Assembly: GCF_013184545.1 (NCBI RefSeq)
Contig: NZ_JAAOJA010000002.1
Span: 248,001 to 312,000 of the forward strand
Direction of reading: 5' to 3'
Origin: Pseudomonas tumuqii
GTDB taxonomy: Bacteria; Pseudomonadota; Gammaproteobacteria; Pseudomonadales; Pseudomonadaceae
DNA length: 64,000 bases
Shown in pieces: positions 23,245-32,473 of the stretch; the stretch's first letter is position 1, and each line of letters opens with the position of its first letter. A program made the position numbers and the translations under genes. A model generated the notes under the pieces. It did no database searches and was not told the DNA's origin. It worked only from the letters and a program-made list of their open reading frames with translations.

Positions 23245-25122
23245 ATGACCCCACATTCACAATTCACCCTGCTCGGTACAAGGCGCTTCCTGCCGTTCTT
23301 CCTCACCCAGCTGCTCGGCGCCTTCAACGACAACATCTTCAAGCAGTCGCTGATCCTCGCCATCCTCTACAAGCTCAGCTCCGGCGCGGACAGCAGCCTG
23401 CTGGTCAATCTCTGCGCGCTGCTGTTCATCCTGCCGTTCTTCCTGTTTTCCGCGCTCGGTGGGCAGTTCGGCGAGAAGTTCGCCAAGGACAGCCTGATCC
23501 GCACGATCAAGTTCGCCGAGATCCTGATCATGCTCGCCGGTGCCGCCGGGGTGCTGCTGAATCATCTGCCGCTGATGCTCGTCGTGCTGTTCTGCATGGG
23601 CAGCCAGTCGGCGCTGTTCGGGCCAGTCAAGTATTCGATCCTGCCGCAGCACCTGCGTGAAGAGGAATTGGTCGGCGGCAACGCCCTAGTGGAGATGGGC
23701 ACCTTCCTGGCGATTCTCGCCGGCACCATCGGCGCCGGCATCATGATGGCCAGCAGCGGCTATGCCAGCCTGGTCGCCGGCACCGTGGTGGTGGTGGCAG
23801 TGCTCGGCTACCTGGCCAGCCGCGGCATTCCCCGTGCCCATGCGGCGCTGCCGGAGCTGGTGCTGGACTGGAACATCCTGCGCCAGTCCTGGCGCATCAT
23901 GCGCCTGGGCCTGGTCGAGCAGCGGCCCGCGGTCTCGCGCTCGCTGGTCGGCAGCTCCTGGTTCTGGTTTCTCGGTGCGGTCTACCTGACGCAGATCCCG
24001 GCCTATGCCAAGCAGTGGCTGTACGGCGACGAGAGCGTGGTGACCCTGATTCTCACGGTGTTCTCGGTGGGCATCGCGCTGGGCTCGATGCTCTGCGAGC
24101 GGATGAGCGGGCACAAGGTGGAGATCGGCCTGGTGCCCTTCGGCTCGATCGGCCTGACCCTGTTCGGCATGCTGCTCTGGTGGCACTCCGGCGGTTTCCC
24201 GCAGGGCGCGCAGGCCCACGATTGGCTGGCCGTGCTCGGCCATGGCCAGGCCTGGTGGATCCTGTCCTCGATCCTCGGCATCGGCCTGTTCGGTGGCTTC
24301 TACATAGTGCCGCTGTACGCCCTGATCCAGTCGCGCACCGCGGAACACGAGCGGGCGCGGGTGATTGCGGCGAACAACATCCTCAACGCGCTGTTCATGG
24401 TGGTCTCGGCGATCGCCTCGATCCTCTTCCTCAGCGTCGCCGAGCTGTCGATTCCGCAGCTGTTTCTGGTCATCGCGCTGATGAACGTCGCGGTCAACAG
24501 CTACATCTTCAAGCTGGTGCCCGAGTTCAGCATGCGCTTTTTGATCTGGCTGCTGGGCCACTCGCTGTACCGGGTCGAGCACCAGGGGCTGGACGCCATC
24601 CCCGAGGAAGGCCCGGCGGTGCTGGTGTGCAACCACGTGTCCTTCGTCGATGCCCTGCTGGTCGGCGGCGCGGTGCGCCGGCCGGTACGCTTCGTCATGT
24701 ACTACAAGATCTATAACCTGCCGGTGCTGAATTTCATCTTCCGCACCGCCGGCACCGTGCCGATTGCCGGGCGCAACGAGGATCTGCTGATCTATGACGC
24801 GGCGTTCAAGAAAATCGCCGAATACCTGCGGGCTGGCGAGCTGGTGTGCATCTTCCCCGAGGGCAAGTTGACCGGCGATGGCGAGATCAACGAGTTCAAG
24901 AGCGGTATCGAACGCATCCTCGCGGAAAACTCGGTGCCGGTGATTCCCATGGCGCTGCAAGGCCTGTGGGGCAGCTTCTTCAGCCGCGATCCACGCAAGC
25001 GCCTGTTCCGCCGTCTGTGGTCGCGGATCAAGCTGGTGGCCGGCGCACCGCTCGGCGCCGAGCAGGTCGACCGGCAATTGTTGCAGGCCCAGGTGGCGGC
25101 GTTGCGGGGCGAGGTGCGCTGA
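23245..25122 (+). CDS. MFS (LplT-like) transporter fused to a PlsC-type acyltransferase
   Basis: This encodes 625 residues from the ATG at 23245. Residues 1 to about 420 form a 12-helix MFS domain beginning RRFLPFFLTQLLGAFNDNIF, as in lysophospholipid flippase LplT. Residues 440-625 form a PlsC domain with the catalytic NHVSFVD box (about 463-469) and the FPEG substrate box (about 536-539, IFPEGKLTGDGEI). The fusion suggests that lysophospholipid is flipped inward and reacylated by one polypeptide. E. coli uses LplT plus Aas for this; the acyl-ACP synthetase part of Aas is absent here, so an acyl donor must come from elsewhere. Role inferred from domains. Confidence 0.88.
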   Translation: MTPHSQFTLLGTRRFLPFFLTQLLGAFNDNIFKQSLILAILYKLSSGADSSLLVNLCALLFILPFFLFSALGGQFGEKFAKDSLIRTIKFAEILIMLAGAAGVLLNHLPLMLVVLFCMGSQSALFGPVKYSILPQHLREEELVGGNALVEMGTFLAILAGTIGAGIMMASSGYASLVAGTVVVVAVLGYLASRGIPRAHAALPELVLDWNILRQSWRIMRLGLVEQRPAVSRSLVGSSWFWFLGAVYLTQIPAYAKQWLYGDESVVTLILTVFSVGIALGSMLCERMSGHKVEIGLVPFGSIGLTLFGMLLWWHSGGFPQGAQAHDWLAVLGHGQAWWILSSILGIGLFGGFYIVPLYALIQSRTAEHERARVIAANNILNALFMVVSAIASILFLSVAELSIPQLFLVIALMNVAVNSYIFKLVPEFSMRFLIWLLGHSLYRVEHQGLDAIPEEGPAVLVCNHVSFVDALLVGGAVRRPVRFVMYYKIYNLPVLNFIFRTAGTVPIAGRNEDLLIYDAAFKKIAEYLRAGELVCIFPEGKLTGDGEINEFKSGIERILAENSVPVIPMALQGLWGSFFSRDPRKRLFRRLWSRIKLVAGAPLGAEQVDRQLLQAQVAALRGEVR

Positions 25123-25135
25123 ACGGCGGCGAACC

Positions 25136-26686
25136 TCAATGGGCGGCGCCGCCGGTCGTGCCCGCGGGCAAGCGCCTGGTCAGCAGCACGGCAAGCATGC
25201 TGATGGCGAGGGCGATGCCGATGCAGTGGAAGGCGTCGTTGTAGGCCATGATCGCCGCCTGCTGGTGGGTGATCTCGCTGAGTTTGGCCAGGGCGGCCTG
25301 CTCGCTGCCGAGTGTCTCGGTCAGTAGCGCGAGGCGCTCGGCGACCTGCGGGTTGCTCGGCACCAGGGCCTCGCGCAGGTAGTCGAAATAGACCTTGGCG
25401 CGGCTGTCGAGCAGGGTGGCGAGCAGGGCGATGCCGATGGCGCCGCCGAGGTTGCGCAGGATGTTGAACAGGCTCGAGGCCGAGCCGGCATCCTGCGGCA
25501 GCACGTAGGCGGTGGCGATCAGCGAGATGGTGACCATGACCAGCGGCTGGCCGAGGGCGCGGATGATCTGGATATGGTTGAACTGCTCGCCGGCGAAGTC
25601 CGGGTTGAGTACGCCGGAGGCGAAGCTGGCGGCGCCGAACAGGCCGAAACCCAGGGCGCAGAGCAGCTTCGGCGACACCGCCTTCATCAGCAGCGGCACC
25701 AGGGGGATCAGGAACAACTGCGGAATGCCCATCCACATAATCACCTCGCCGATCTGCAGGGCGTTGTAGCCCTGGATCTGCGCCAGATACAGCGGCAGCA
25801 CATAGATAGAGCCGTACAGGCCCATGCCCAGGCCGACGCTGGAGATGCTCGACAGGCCGAAGTTGCGCTCGCGCAGCACGCCGAGGTTGATCAGCGGGTT
25901 CGGCCTCGACACCTGCAGGATGATGAACAGCACCAGGCTGATCGCCGCGATGCTGCCGAGTCCGGCGATCAGGCTGGATTCCAGCCAATCCTTGCGATGA
26001 CCTTCCTCGAGAAACACCTGCAGGCAGCCCAGACCCAGGCCGAGGGTGAGAATGCCGGCATAGTCGCTGGTTTTCAGCAGTTCCCAGTGCGGCGCTTTTT
26101 TTTCCAGACCGTAGAGCAGCCCGGCGATCATCAGCAGGCCGGGGAGCACGTTGATATAGAAGATGTATTTCCAGCCGAAGTTTTCCGTCAGCCAGCCGCC
26201 CAGGGTCGGCCCGATGGAGGGGGCGAAGGTCGCTGTCAGGGCGAACAGGGCCATGCCCTTGGCGCGATGGTGCTCGGGCAGTTTGATCAGGATCAGGGTG
26301 AACGCCAGGGGAATCAGTGCGCCGCCGGTAAAACCCTGCAGGGCGCGGAACACGATCATGCTCTCCAGGCTCCAGGCCATCGAGCAGAGCAGCGAGGCCG
26401 CCAGGAACCCGGTCGACACCCACACCGCCAGGCGCCGGGCGGAGAGGAGCTGGACCAGCCAGGCGGTCATCGGGATCATGATGATCTCGGCAACCAGGTA
26501 GGAGGTGGAGATCCACGAGCCTTCCTCCAGGGTGGCCGACAGCGCACCCTGGATGTCCTTGAGCGAGGAGTTGGTGATCTGGATGTCCAGCACCGCCATG
26601 AAGGCGCCGAGCAGGGCGCTCATCACCGCGATCCAGTCGCGCCGGCTGGGTTCGCCGCTGGGGCGAATCAGCGCATCAGCCGCCAT
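25136..26686 (-). CDS. emrB: DHA2 family MFS multidrug efflux transporter (EmrB-like)
   Basis: This encodes 516 residues with 14 predicted helices. The DHA2 signature is present: MAVLDIQITNSSLKDIQGAL with the Asp in helix 1, GSWISTSYLVAEIIMIPMTA, and motif C FAPSIGPTLGGWL. It works with the EmrA-like adaptor encoded just upstream (11-base overlap) and an outer-membrane channel to expel hydrophobic compounds. It is convergent with the acyltransferase fusion gene, 13 bases away. Subfamily is clear; substrates are not. Confidence 0.92.
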   Translation of the reverse strand: MAADALIRPSGEPSRRDWIAVMSALLGAFMAVLDIQITNSSLKDIQGALSATLEEGSWISTSYLVAEIIMIPMTAWLVQLLSARRLAVWVSTGFLAASLLCSMAWSLESMIVFRALQGFTGGALIPLAFTLILIKLPEHHRAKGMALFALTATFAPSIGPTLGGWLTENFGWKYIFYINVLPGLLMIAGLLYGLEKKAPHWELLKTSDYAGILTLGLGLGCLQVFLEEGHRKDWLESSLIAGLGSIAAISLVLFIILQVSRPNPLINLGVLRERNFGLSSISSVGLGMGLYGSIYVLPLYLAQIQGYNALQIGEVIMWMGIPQLFLIPLVPLLMKAVSPKLLCALGFGLFGAASFASGVLNPDFAGEQFNHIQIIRALGQPLVMVTISLIATAYVLPQDAGSASSLFNILRNLGGAIGIALLATLLDSRAKVYFDYLREALVPSNPQVAERLALLTETLGSEQAALAKLSEITHQQAAIMAYNDAFHCIGIALAISMLAVLLTRRLPAGTTGGAAH

Positions 26687-27725
26687 GCTGTTGGTCGGCC
26701 TGGATGTCGACCTTGACCTCTACCGACATGCCCGGACGAATCAGGCCCTTGAGCGGATTGTCCGCGGCGAAGGTCAGTTTGATCGGGAAGCGCTGCACCA
26801 CCTTGGTGAAATTGCCGGTGGCGTTGTCCGGTGGCAGCAGGCTGAACTGGGCGCCGGAGGCGGCGAACAGGCTGTCGACCCGGGCCTCGATGGGGGTGTC
26901 GGGGAAGCTGTCGAAGGTCAGCTCGGCACTTTGCCCAGGCTGCATGCGGCCGATCTGGGTCTCCTTGAAGTTGGCCTGGACCCAGATGTCCTGATCCGGG
27001 ACCAGCGACAGCAAATAGGCACCGGCTTGCACGTATTGGCCGTTGCGGGCGGCGCGCTGGCCGATAAAACCGCTGATGGGGGCGTGGATCTCGGTACGCG
27101 AGAGGTTCAGCTGGGCTTGGGCCAGGTCGGCGCGGGCGCTGGCGATCTGTGCTTCAAGGCGCTTGATCTCGGCTTGCAGGCTGTTGACCTGCTGACGCTC
27201 GGCCTGTAGGTCCGCCTGAGCCTTGCTCACCTGCGAACGCGCGATGCGGCTGTCGGCAGCCAGGGTGGTCACCCGTTCTTCAGACACATAGCCGGGTTTG
27301 CGCAGGGTTTGCGCGCGTGACAGGTCGATTTGCGCACGCCCCAGGACTGCTTCGCTGGTCGTCACGCCAGCCTGGCTGGCGGCAATCAGGCTGGCCTGCC
27401 GGCTCAGTTTGCTCTGTGCCTGCAGCAGTTCGGCCTCGCGGGTGGCGAGGATGGCCTGGGCGCGCTGCTGTGCCAGTTCGGCGTCGGCGCTTTCCAGGGT
27501 CAGCAACAACTCGCCCTGCTGCACATGCTGGTTGTCATCCACCAGCACCTTGGCGATGCGCGCGCCAAGCTGGCTGGAGACGCGGGTGATTTCCCCCTGC
27601 ACATAGGCGTTGTCGGTGCTTTCGAGATAGCGCCCGACGAGCAGCCAGTGGGCGGAGAAGGCCGCCGCGATGAGGCCGAGTACGGCTAGGAAGATAAACA
27701 GACGACGTTGCAGCTGGGCAGGCAT
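26676..27725 (-). CDS. emrA: HlyD/EmrA family periplasmic adaptor
   Basis: This encodes 349 residues from the ATG at 27725; a TTG at 27749 would add eight residues and neither has a strong ribosome-binding site. A single N-terminal anchor (FIFLAVLGLIAAAFSAHWLL) is followed by a barrel-sandwich segment (TDNAYVQGEITRVSSQLGARI), a long coiled-coil hairpin (about 90-200) and the second half (NLSRTEIHAPISGFIGQRAA). It bridges the EmrB-like pump to the outer membrane. The LysR gene is divergent, with a candidate operator between. Confidence 0.92.
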   Translation of the reverse strand: MPAQLQRRLFIFLAVLGLIAAAFSAHWLLVGRYLESTDNAYVQGEITRVSSQLGARIAKVLVDDNQHVQQGELLLTLESADAELAQQRAQAILATREAELLQAQSKLSRQASLIAASQAGVTTSEAVLGRAQIDLSRAQTLRKPGYVSEERVTTLAADSRIARSQVSKAQADLQAERQQVNSLQAEIKRLEAQIASARADLAQAQLNLSRTEIHAPISGFIGQRAARNGQYVQAGAYLLSLVPDQDIWVQANFKETQIGRMQPGQSAELTFDSFPDTPIEARVDSLFAASGAQFSLLPPDNATGNFTKVVQRFPIKLTFAADNPLKGLIRPGMSVEVKVDIQADQQHGG

Positions 27726-27818
27726 GGCAGGCGCTCGACGTTCGGGCAAGAGGGTGTTGGCAACAGTGCATCGGTGAATCTAACAGTGTTCCTTTGGCGT
27801 CTGTAGCGGTTAAAATTC

Positions 27819-27836
27819 ATAAGCTTTGTTGCTTAT
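27819..27836. promoter_or_regulatory. LysR-type operator candidate
   Basis: The inverted repeat ATAAGC, six bases, GCTTAT contains a T-N11-A core and lies 11 bases before the LysR ATG, between the divergent efflux operon and its likely regulator. Position and symmetry fit autoregulation. Confidence 0.5.
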
Positions 27837-27847
27837 AGGGAACAATA

Positions 27848-28768
27848 ATGGGTCTTGATGATGCCCTGATCTTCACTCGTGTGGTCGAGTGCCACAGCTT
27901 CACGCATGCGGCACTGGGGCTGGGCATGCAGAAGTCCACGGTCAGTCGGCGCATTGCCTTGCTCGAGGAGCGCCTCGGCGTGCGTCTGCTCAATCGCACC
28001 ACGCGCAAGTTGCGCCTGACCGAAGTCGGCCAGGCCTACTACGAGCGCTGTCGGCAGATCATGCTCGACTTCGCCGAGGCCGAGCAGGCGGTGATGCAGT
28101 TGCAACTGGAACCGTCCGGCTTGCTGCGCATCAGCGCGCCGATCGAGTTCGGCCAGCTGTTCCTCGGTCGGGTACTTGGCGAATTCATGCGCCAGTATCC
28201 GCAGATCACCGCGGAGGTCGAGTTGACCTCGCGCAACGTCGATCCGGTCGAGGAGGGCGTGGACATCGTCATCTTGGTCGGCCAACCGCAGGATTCCACG
28301 CTGATCGCCCGCAAGCTGTTCGAGAGCGAGCGGCGGCTGTGCGCCAGCCCGGATTACCTGGCCCGGCACGGCACCCCACGGACGGCCGCCGACTTGGCGT
28401 CGCACCGGGCGATCCTGCTGCCCCACGACTCGTCGCGTTACTGGCCGCTGCTCGACGAGAGCATCGCCTGCCAGCGGGTGTTGGCGTGCAACAACATCAC
28501 CTTCGCCCGTGAAGCGGCGCTAGCCGGCGCCGGGATTGCCGGGCTGCCGAGCATGATCTGCGAGCGCGCGATCCAGGGCGGGCGGCTGATCGAGCTGTTG
28601 CCCGGGGCGCGCCTGCCGGTCGGCGAGTTGTACGCGGTCTATCCCTCCCGGCGCTTCCAGGCGATGAAGGTGAAAACTTTCCTCGATTTCCTGATGGCCT
28701 GCCTGCCGGTCGAACAGGGGCGCCTGCTGGAGCCTACGGCGGCAGGCCTGTTAACATCGCCGCCTTAA
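27848..28768 (+). CDS. LysR family transcriptional regulator of the EmrAB-like operon
   Basis: This encodes 306 residues. The N-terminal winged helix-turn-helix ([24 protein letters not shown]) is followed by the periplasmic-binding-like effector domain ([40 protein letters not shown]). This is the subgroup with SGxLRI(S/T)AP. Divergent placement from the efflux genes implies local control. The gene ends 32 bases before gltX without a clear terminator, so read-through into gltX is possible. Confidence 0.92.
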   Translation: MGLDDALIFTRVVECHSFTHAALGLGMQKSTVSRRIALLEERLGVRLLNRTTRKLRLTEVGQAYYERCRQIMLDFAEAEQAVMQLQLEPSGLLRISAPIEFGQLFLGRVLGEFMRQYPQITAEVELTSRNVDPVEEGVDIVILVGQPQDSTLIARKLFESERRLCASPDYLARHGTPRTAADLASHRAILLPHDSSRYWPLLDESIACQRVLACNNITFAREAALAGAGIAGLPSMICERAIQGGRLIELLPGARLPVGELYAVYPSRRFQAMKVKTFLDFLMACLPVEQGRLLEPTAAGLLTSPP

Positions 28769-28800
28769 TCGGCTTTCGTTCCAATTCTTCGAGACCTTCC

Positions 28801-30282
28801 ATGACCACCGTCCGCACCCGTATCGCGCCGTCGCCCACCGGCGATCCGCACGTAGGCACCGCCTATATCGCCTTGTTCAACCTGTGCTTTGCCCGTCAGC
28901 ACGGTGGTGAATTCATTCTGCGTATCGAAGATACCGATCAGTTGCGTTCGACCCGCGAGTCGGAACAGCAGATCTATGATGCATTGCGTTGGCTGGGCAT
29001 CGAGTGGAGCGAAGGCCCGGACGTCGGCGGTCCGCACGGCCCGTATCGGCAGAGCGAGCGCGGGCATATCTACCAGAAGTACAGCGACGAGTTGGTGGAA
29101 AAAGGCCACGCCTTCCACTGCTTCTGCAGTGCCGAGCGCCTGGATAAAGTCCGTGCCGAACAGATGGAGGCCAAGCAGACGCCGCGCTATGACGGCCACT
29201 GCATGCACCTGGCTGGCGATGAAGTGCAGCGTCGCCTGGCCGCCGGTGAGCCCAACGTGGTGCGCATGAAGGTGCCGACCGAAGGCGTCTGCGTGGTGCC
29301 GGACATGCTCCGTGGCGAGGTCGAGATCCCCTGGGATCGCATGGACATGCAGGTGCTGATGAAGACCGATGGCCTGCCGACCTACTTCCTGGCCAACGTG
29401 GTCGACGATCACTTGATGGGCATCACCCATGTGCTGCGCGGCGAAGAGTGGCTGCCATCGGCGCCCAAACTGATCCTGCTCTACGACTACTTCGGCTGGG
29501 ACAAGCCGCAGCTGTGCTACATGCCGCTGCTGCGCAATCCGGACAAGAGCAAGCTGTCCAAGCGCAAGAACCCGACCTCGATCACCTTCTACGAACGCAT
29601 GGGCTTTCTGCCCCAGGCGATGCTCAACTACCTCGGCCGCATGGGCTGGTCGATGCCGGACGAGCGCGAGAAGTTCAGCCTCGACGAGATGGTCGAGCAT
29701 TTCGACATCCAGCGCGTGTCGCTGGGCGGGCCGATCTTCGATCTGGAGAAGCTGTCCTGGCTCAACGGTCAGTGGATGCGTGAGCTGAGCGTCGAGGAGT
29801 TCGCCGCGGGCGCGCAGAAATGGGCATTCAACTCCGATTACCTGATGCAGATCGCCCCGCACGTGCAGGGCCGGGTGGAAACCTTCAGCGAGATCGCACC
29901 GCTGGCCAGCTTCTTCTTCGCCGGCGGCGTCAGCCCCGACCCCAAGCTGTTCGAGCACAAGAAGCTGTCGGCCGATCAGGTGCGCGAGGTCATGCAGCTG
30001 ATCCTGTGGAAGCTGGAGGCGCTGCGTCAGTGGGAAAAAGACAAGATCACCGGCTGTATTCAGGCGGTGGTCGAGCATCTGCAGCTGAAGCTGCGTGACG
30101 CCATGCCGTTGATGTTCGCGGCGGTGACCGGGCAGGCCAGCTCGGTGTCGGTGCTCGATGCCATGCAGATACTCGGTCCTGACCTCACCCGTTTCCGCCT
30201 GCGTCAGGCTATCGAACTGCTCGGTGGCGTGTCGAAAAAGGAAAACAAGGAGTGGGAAAAACAGCTGGCGTCCATCGCCTGA
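28801..30282 (+). CDS. gltX: Glutamyl-tRNA synthetase
   Basis: This encodes 493 residues, usual length for a bacterial class I GluRS. The HIGH-equivalent lies in [11 protein letters not shown] (residues 10-20) and KLSKR (about 251-255) is the KMSKS equivalent. [20 protein letters not shown] and [20 protein letters not shown] are family hallmarks. It charges tRNA-Glu. Two tRNA-Glu genes lie within 600 bases downstream on the same strand, so synthetase and substrate may share transcription. Confidence 0.98.
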   Translation: MTTVRTRIAPSPTGDPHVGTAYIALFNLCFARQHGGEFILRIEDTDQLRSTRESEQQIYDALRWLGIEWSEGPDVGGPHGPYRQSERGHIYQKYSDELVEKGHAFHCFCSAERLDKVRAEQMEAKQTPRYDGHCMHLAGDEVQRRLAAGEPNVVRMKVPTEGVCVVPDMLRGEVEIPWDRMDMQVLMKTDGLPTYFLANVVDDHLMGITHVLRGEEWLPSAPKLILLYDYFGWDKPQLCYMPLLRNPDKSKLSKRKNPTSITFYERMGFLPQAMLNYLGRMGWSMPDEREKFSLDEMVEHFDIQRVSLGGPIFDLEKLSWLNGQWMRELSVEEFAAGAQKWAFNSDYLMQIAPHVQGRVETFSEIAPLASFFFAGGVSPDPKLFEHKKLSADQVREVMQLILWKLEALRQWEKDKITGCIQAVVEHLQLKLRDAMPLMFAAVTGQASSVSVLDAMQILGPDLTRFRLRQAIELLGGVSKKENKEWEKQLASIA

Positions 30283-30427
30283 TCGCCTGTTATCCCGCTT
30301 GAGCGCCCATGTGGCTGATCGGGATAGGGTAAGTGGTTGTTCTGTCAGCATAAAGAAAGCAGCTATAGGTGAAAATTTTGTTGACAGTAGCGGGGCGCGC
30401 TCTTAACATGCGCCCCGTCCTTGAGAT

Positions 30428-30503
<76 letters not shown>

Positions 30504-30568
30504 ATCTCAAAGCCGAAAGGCTTGCCACAGTCAGCTCTCGAGTTGGCTGAGTTTTGAAGGGTATTTGC

Positions 30569-30644
30569 GTCCCCTTCGTCTAGTGGCCTAGGACACCGCC
30601 CTTTCACGGCGGTAACAGGGGTTCGAGTCCCCTAGGGGACGCCA
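30569..30644 (+). tRNA. tRNA-Glu(TTC), copy 1
   Basis: A 76-base gene with encoded CCA. Acceptor GTCCCCT pairs with AGGGGAC. The anticodon stem CCGCC/GGCGG holds loop CTTTCAC, anticodon TTC. Second gene of the cluster behind gltX. Confidence 0.97.
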
Positions 30645-30696
30645 CTATTTAAAAAGCAGCTCCGTTGGGTGCTGTGAGCCGCGAGGCGATAAATCT

Positions 30697-30772
<76 letters not shown>

Positions 30773-30783
30773 ATTTCCACGAT

Positions 30784-30806
30784 AAGGCCAGCGTAAAGCT
30801 GGCCTT
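30784..30806. other. Hairpin between tRNA genes
   Basis: The 9-bp stem AAGGCCAGC/GCTGGCCTT with loop GTAAA separates tRNA-Ala copy 2 from tRNA-Glu copy 2. Without a T-tract it looks more like a processing or stalling structure than a terminator. Confidence 0.5.
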
Positions 30807-30822
30807 GTTCATCGAAGGTTAC

Positions 30823-30898
30823 GTCCCCTTCGTCTAGTGGCCTAGGACACCGCCCTTTCACGGCGGTAACAGGGGTTCGAGTCCCCTAGGGGACGCCA
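30823..30898 (+). tRNA. tRNA-Glu(TTC), copy 2
   Basis: Identical to copy 1 over all 76 bases including CCA. It ends the cluster and is followed by a strong terminator. Confidence 0.97.
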
Positions 30899-30923
30899 TT
30901 TTTGCCCGCTCTGCGGGACTTTT

Positions 30924-30959
30924 AAGGGTCATTCTTTGCGGAATGGCCCTTTTGTTTTT
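30924..30959 (+). terminator. Intrinsic terminator of the tRNA cluster
   Basis: An 11-bp stem (AAGGGTCATTC/GAATGGCCCTT, one T-G pair) with a 6-base loop is followed by TTGTTTTT. A smaller hairpin CCCGC/GCGGG precedes it at 30905-30917. Well placed to end gltX-tRNA or tRNA-only transcripts. Confidence 0.88.
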
Positions 30960-31014
30960 CTGCTTCGGCTTTCCTTCCCGATCAATCGCCCCGACCAGCG
31001 GTAAGGTTTTCTGC

Positions 31015-31042
31015 TTGCTTAAATTTATTACAAGCATAATAT
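31015..31042 (+). promoter_or_regulatory. Candidate promoter of the TetR-hydrolase pair
   Basis: TTGCTT (31015-31020) and TAATAT (31037-31042) are separated by 16 bases in an AT-rich stretch. Two TAATATTT direct repeats (31037-31044 and 31051-31058) overlap the -10 and start region and could bind the TetR protein. Prediction by eye only. Confidence 0.4.
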
Positions 31043-31069
31043 TTCAATCGTAATATTTTGGAGGCGAGC

Positions 31070-31609
31070 ATGAACGACAAGAAAGCCCAAACCCGTGAGC
31101 GCATTCTTTGCGCGGCAAGTGCCGCGCTGGTGCGGCGTGGTCCCGCCGAGCCGAGTGTCGGTGAGGTGATGGGCGCTGCCGGGCTGACCGTGGGCGGCTT
31201 CTATGCGCACTTCGAGAGCAAGGATGCGCTGATGCTGGAGGCGTTCAGGCAGTTGCTCGGCCAGCGCCGTGAGTTGATCAAGCAGATGGACGGCGACCTG
31301 CCGGCCGACGAACGTCGGGCGTTGCTGGCGGCGTTCTACCTGTCGCGCAAGCACCGCGATGCCAGCGAGCACGCCTGCCCGCTGCCGAGCTCCCTGGGCG
31401 AGCTGACGCGCCTGCCCGAGGGCTTTCGCACGGCCTTGGCCGAGCATCTGGAATTGCTGGTGGCGCAGTTGTCGGCAAGCCCGGAGGACGCTTCCCGGGT
31501 GCTTGCCGATGTCGCCTTGATGGTTGGGGGGCTGGCGCTGGCGCGGGCACTGGGCCCCGGCGAGTTGTCTGATCGCGTTTTGCGTGCCGCCAAGTCGGCG
31601 ATCGTTTGA
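31070..31609 (+). CDS. TetR family transcriptional regulator
   Basis: This encodes 179 residues from the ATG at 31070, with GGAGG five bases upstream; a TTG four codons earlier overlaps that ribosome-binding site and is rejected. The N-terminal helix-turn-helix reads RILCAASAALVRRG to GEVMGAAGLTVGGFYAHFES. The C-terminal half is the ligand and dimer domain. It is 24 bases upstream of an alpha/beta hydrolase gene, which it probably controls along with itself. Confidence 0.92.
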   Translation: MNDKKAQTRERILCAASAALVRRGPAEPSVGEVMGAAGLTVGGFYAHFESKDALMLEAFRQLLGQRRELIKQMDGDLPADERRALLAAFYLSRKHRDASEHACPLPSSLGELTRLPEGFRTALAEHLELLVAQLSASPEDASRVLADVALMVGGLALARALGPGELSDRVLRAAKSAIV

Positions 31610-31633
31610 GGCAAACGTTTAAGGAGCAGGGCA

Positions 31634-32473
31634 ATGAGCAACTTGAGCTGGGTTCGTGGGTTCAACGCCACCATCGGTTGGGTGGCGCCGCAGGCAGTGG
31701 CAAGCAAGATGCGACGCCAGTTCATGACGCCGCGCGGCTTGCCGCCACGCGATTGGGAACTGCCGTTATTGACTCAGGCCGAGCGCATCACTCTGCGTTT
31801 CGGGCTGTCGGCGTTGCGCTGGGGCTGCGGTCCGACGGTACTGCTGATGCATGGCTGGGAAGGCCGGCCGACCCAGTTCGCCGAGCTGATCAAGGCGCTG
31901 GTGCAGGCCGGTTATGGCGTGGTCGCCCTGGACGCCCCGGCGCATGGACGTTCGCCGGGACAGGAGGCGAATGTGGTGGTGTTCGCCCGCGCCCTGCTCG
32001 AGGCCGCCAGTGAATTGCCGCCACTGCAGGCCGTGATCGGCCACTCGATGGGCGGCGCCAGCGCCTTGCTGGCGACGCAGATGGGCTTGCGTGCCGAGGC
32101 CGTGGTCAGCATTGCGGCGCCGAGCCGGATTCTCACCATGCTGCGGCTTTTCGCCCGCTATATGGGCTTGCCTGCTCAGGCGCGGGCGCATTTCGTTCGT
32201 CTGGTCGAGGAAAAGGCTGGCATGCCGGCCGGGCATCTCGATGTGGCGCGCTACCAGCTGGATTTCCCGGGTTTGATCGTGCACGCCGCCGATGACCCGG
32301 TTGTGCCCTATAGCGAGGCGCAGGCGATCCATGAGGCCTGGTTCGACAGCCGCTTGTTGCGTCTCGAGCAGGGTGGGCACCAGCGGCTCTTGTCTGACCC
32401 GCAGCTGGTGCAGGCGGTCATGCAGCTATTGGCTGCGCTGCGTCAGACCTCGTCAAGCGAGCTGGCCTCGTAG
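31634..32473 (+). CDS. Alpha/beta hydrolase
   Basis: This encodes 279 residues. The nucleophile elbow GHSMGG puts Ser near residue 137; the oxyanion region is LLMHGWEGRP; the acid is in HAADDPVVPY and the catalytic His in EQGGHQRLLSD. No signal peptide, so cytoplasmic. AAGGAGCAGGGC precedes the ATG. Substrate (ester, thioester or other) is not indicated. The 3' end overlaps the convergent diguanylate cyclase gene by 31 bases. Confidence 0.9.
   Translation: MSNLSWVRGFNATIGWVAPQAVASKMRRQFMTPRGLPPRDWELPLLTQAERITLRFGLSALRWGCGPTVLLMHGWEGRPTQFAELIKALVQAGYGVVALDAPAHGRSPGQEANVVVFARALLEAASELPPLQAVIGHSMGGASALLATQMGLRAEAVVSIAAPSRILTMLRLFARYMGLPAQARAHFVRLVEEKAGMPAGHLDVARYQLDFPGLIVHAADDPVVPYSEAQAIHEAWFDSRLLRLEQGGHQRLLSDPQLVQAVMQLLAALRQTSSSELAS

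Noticed and set aside
31028..31056. TTACAA-17 bp-TAATAT as promoter of the TetR gene
   Set aside because: Spacing is ideal, but the transcript would start inside the ribosome-binding site; the pair at 31015-31042 leaves a workable leader.
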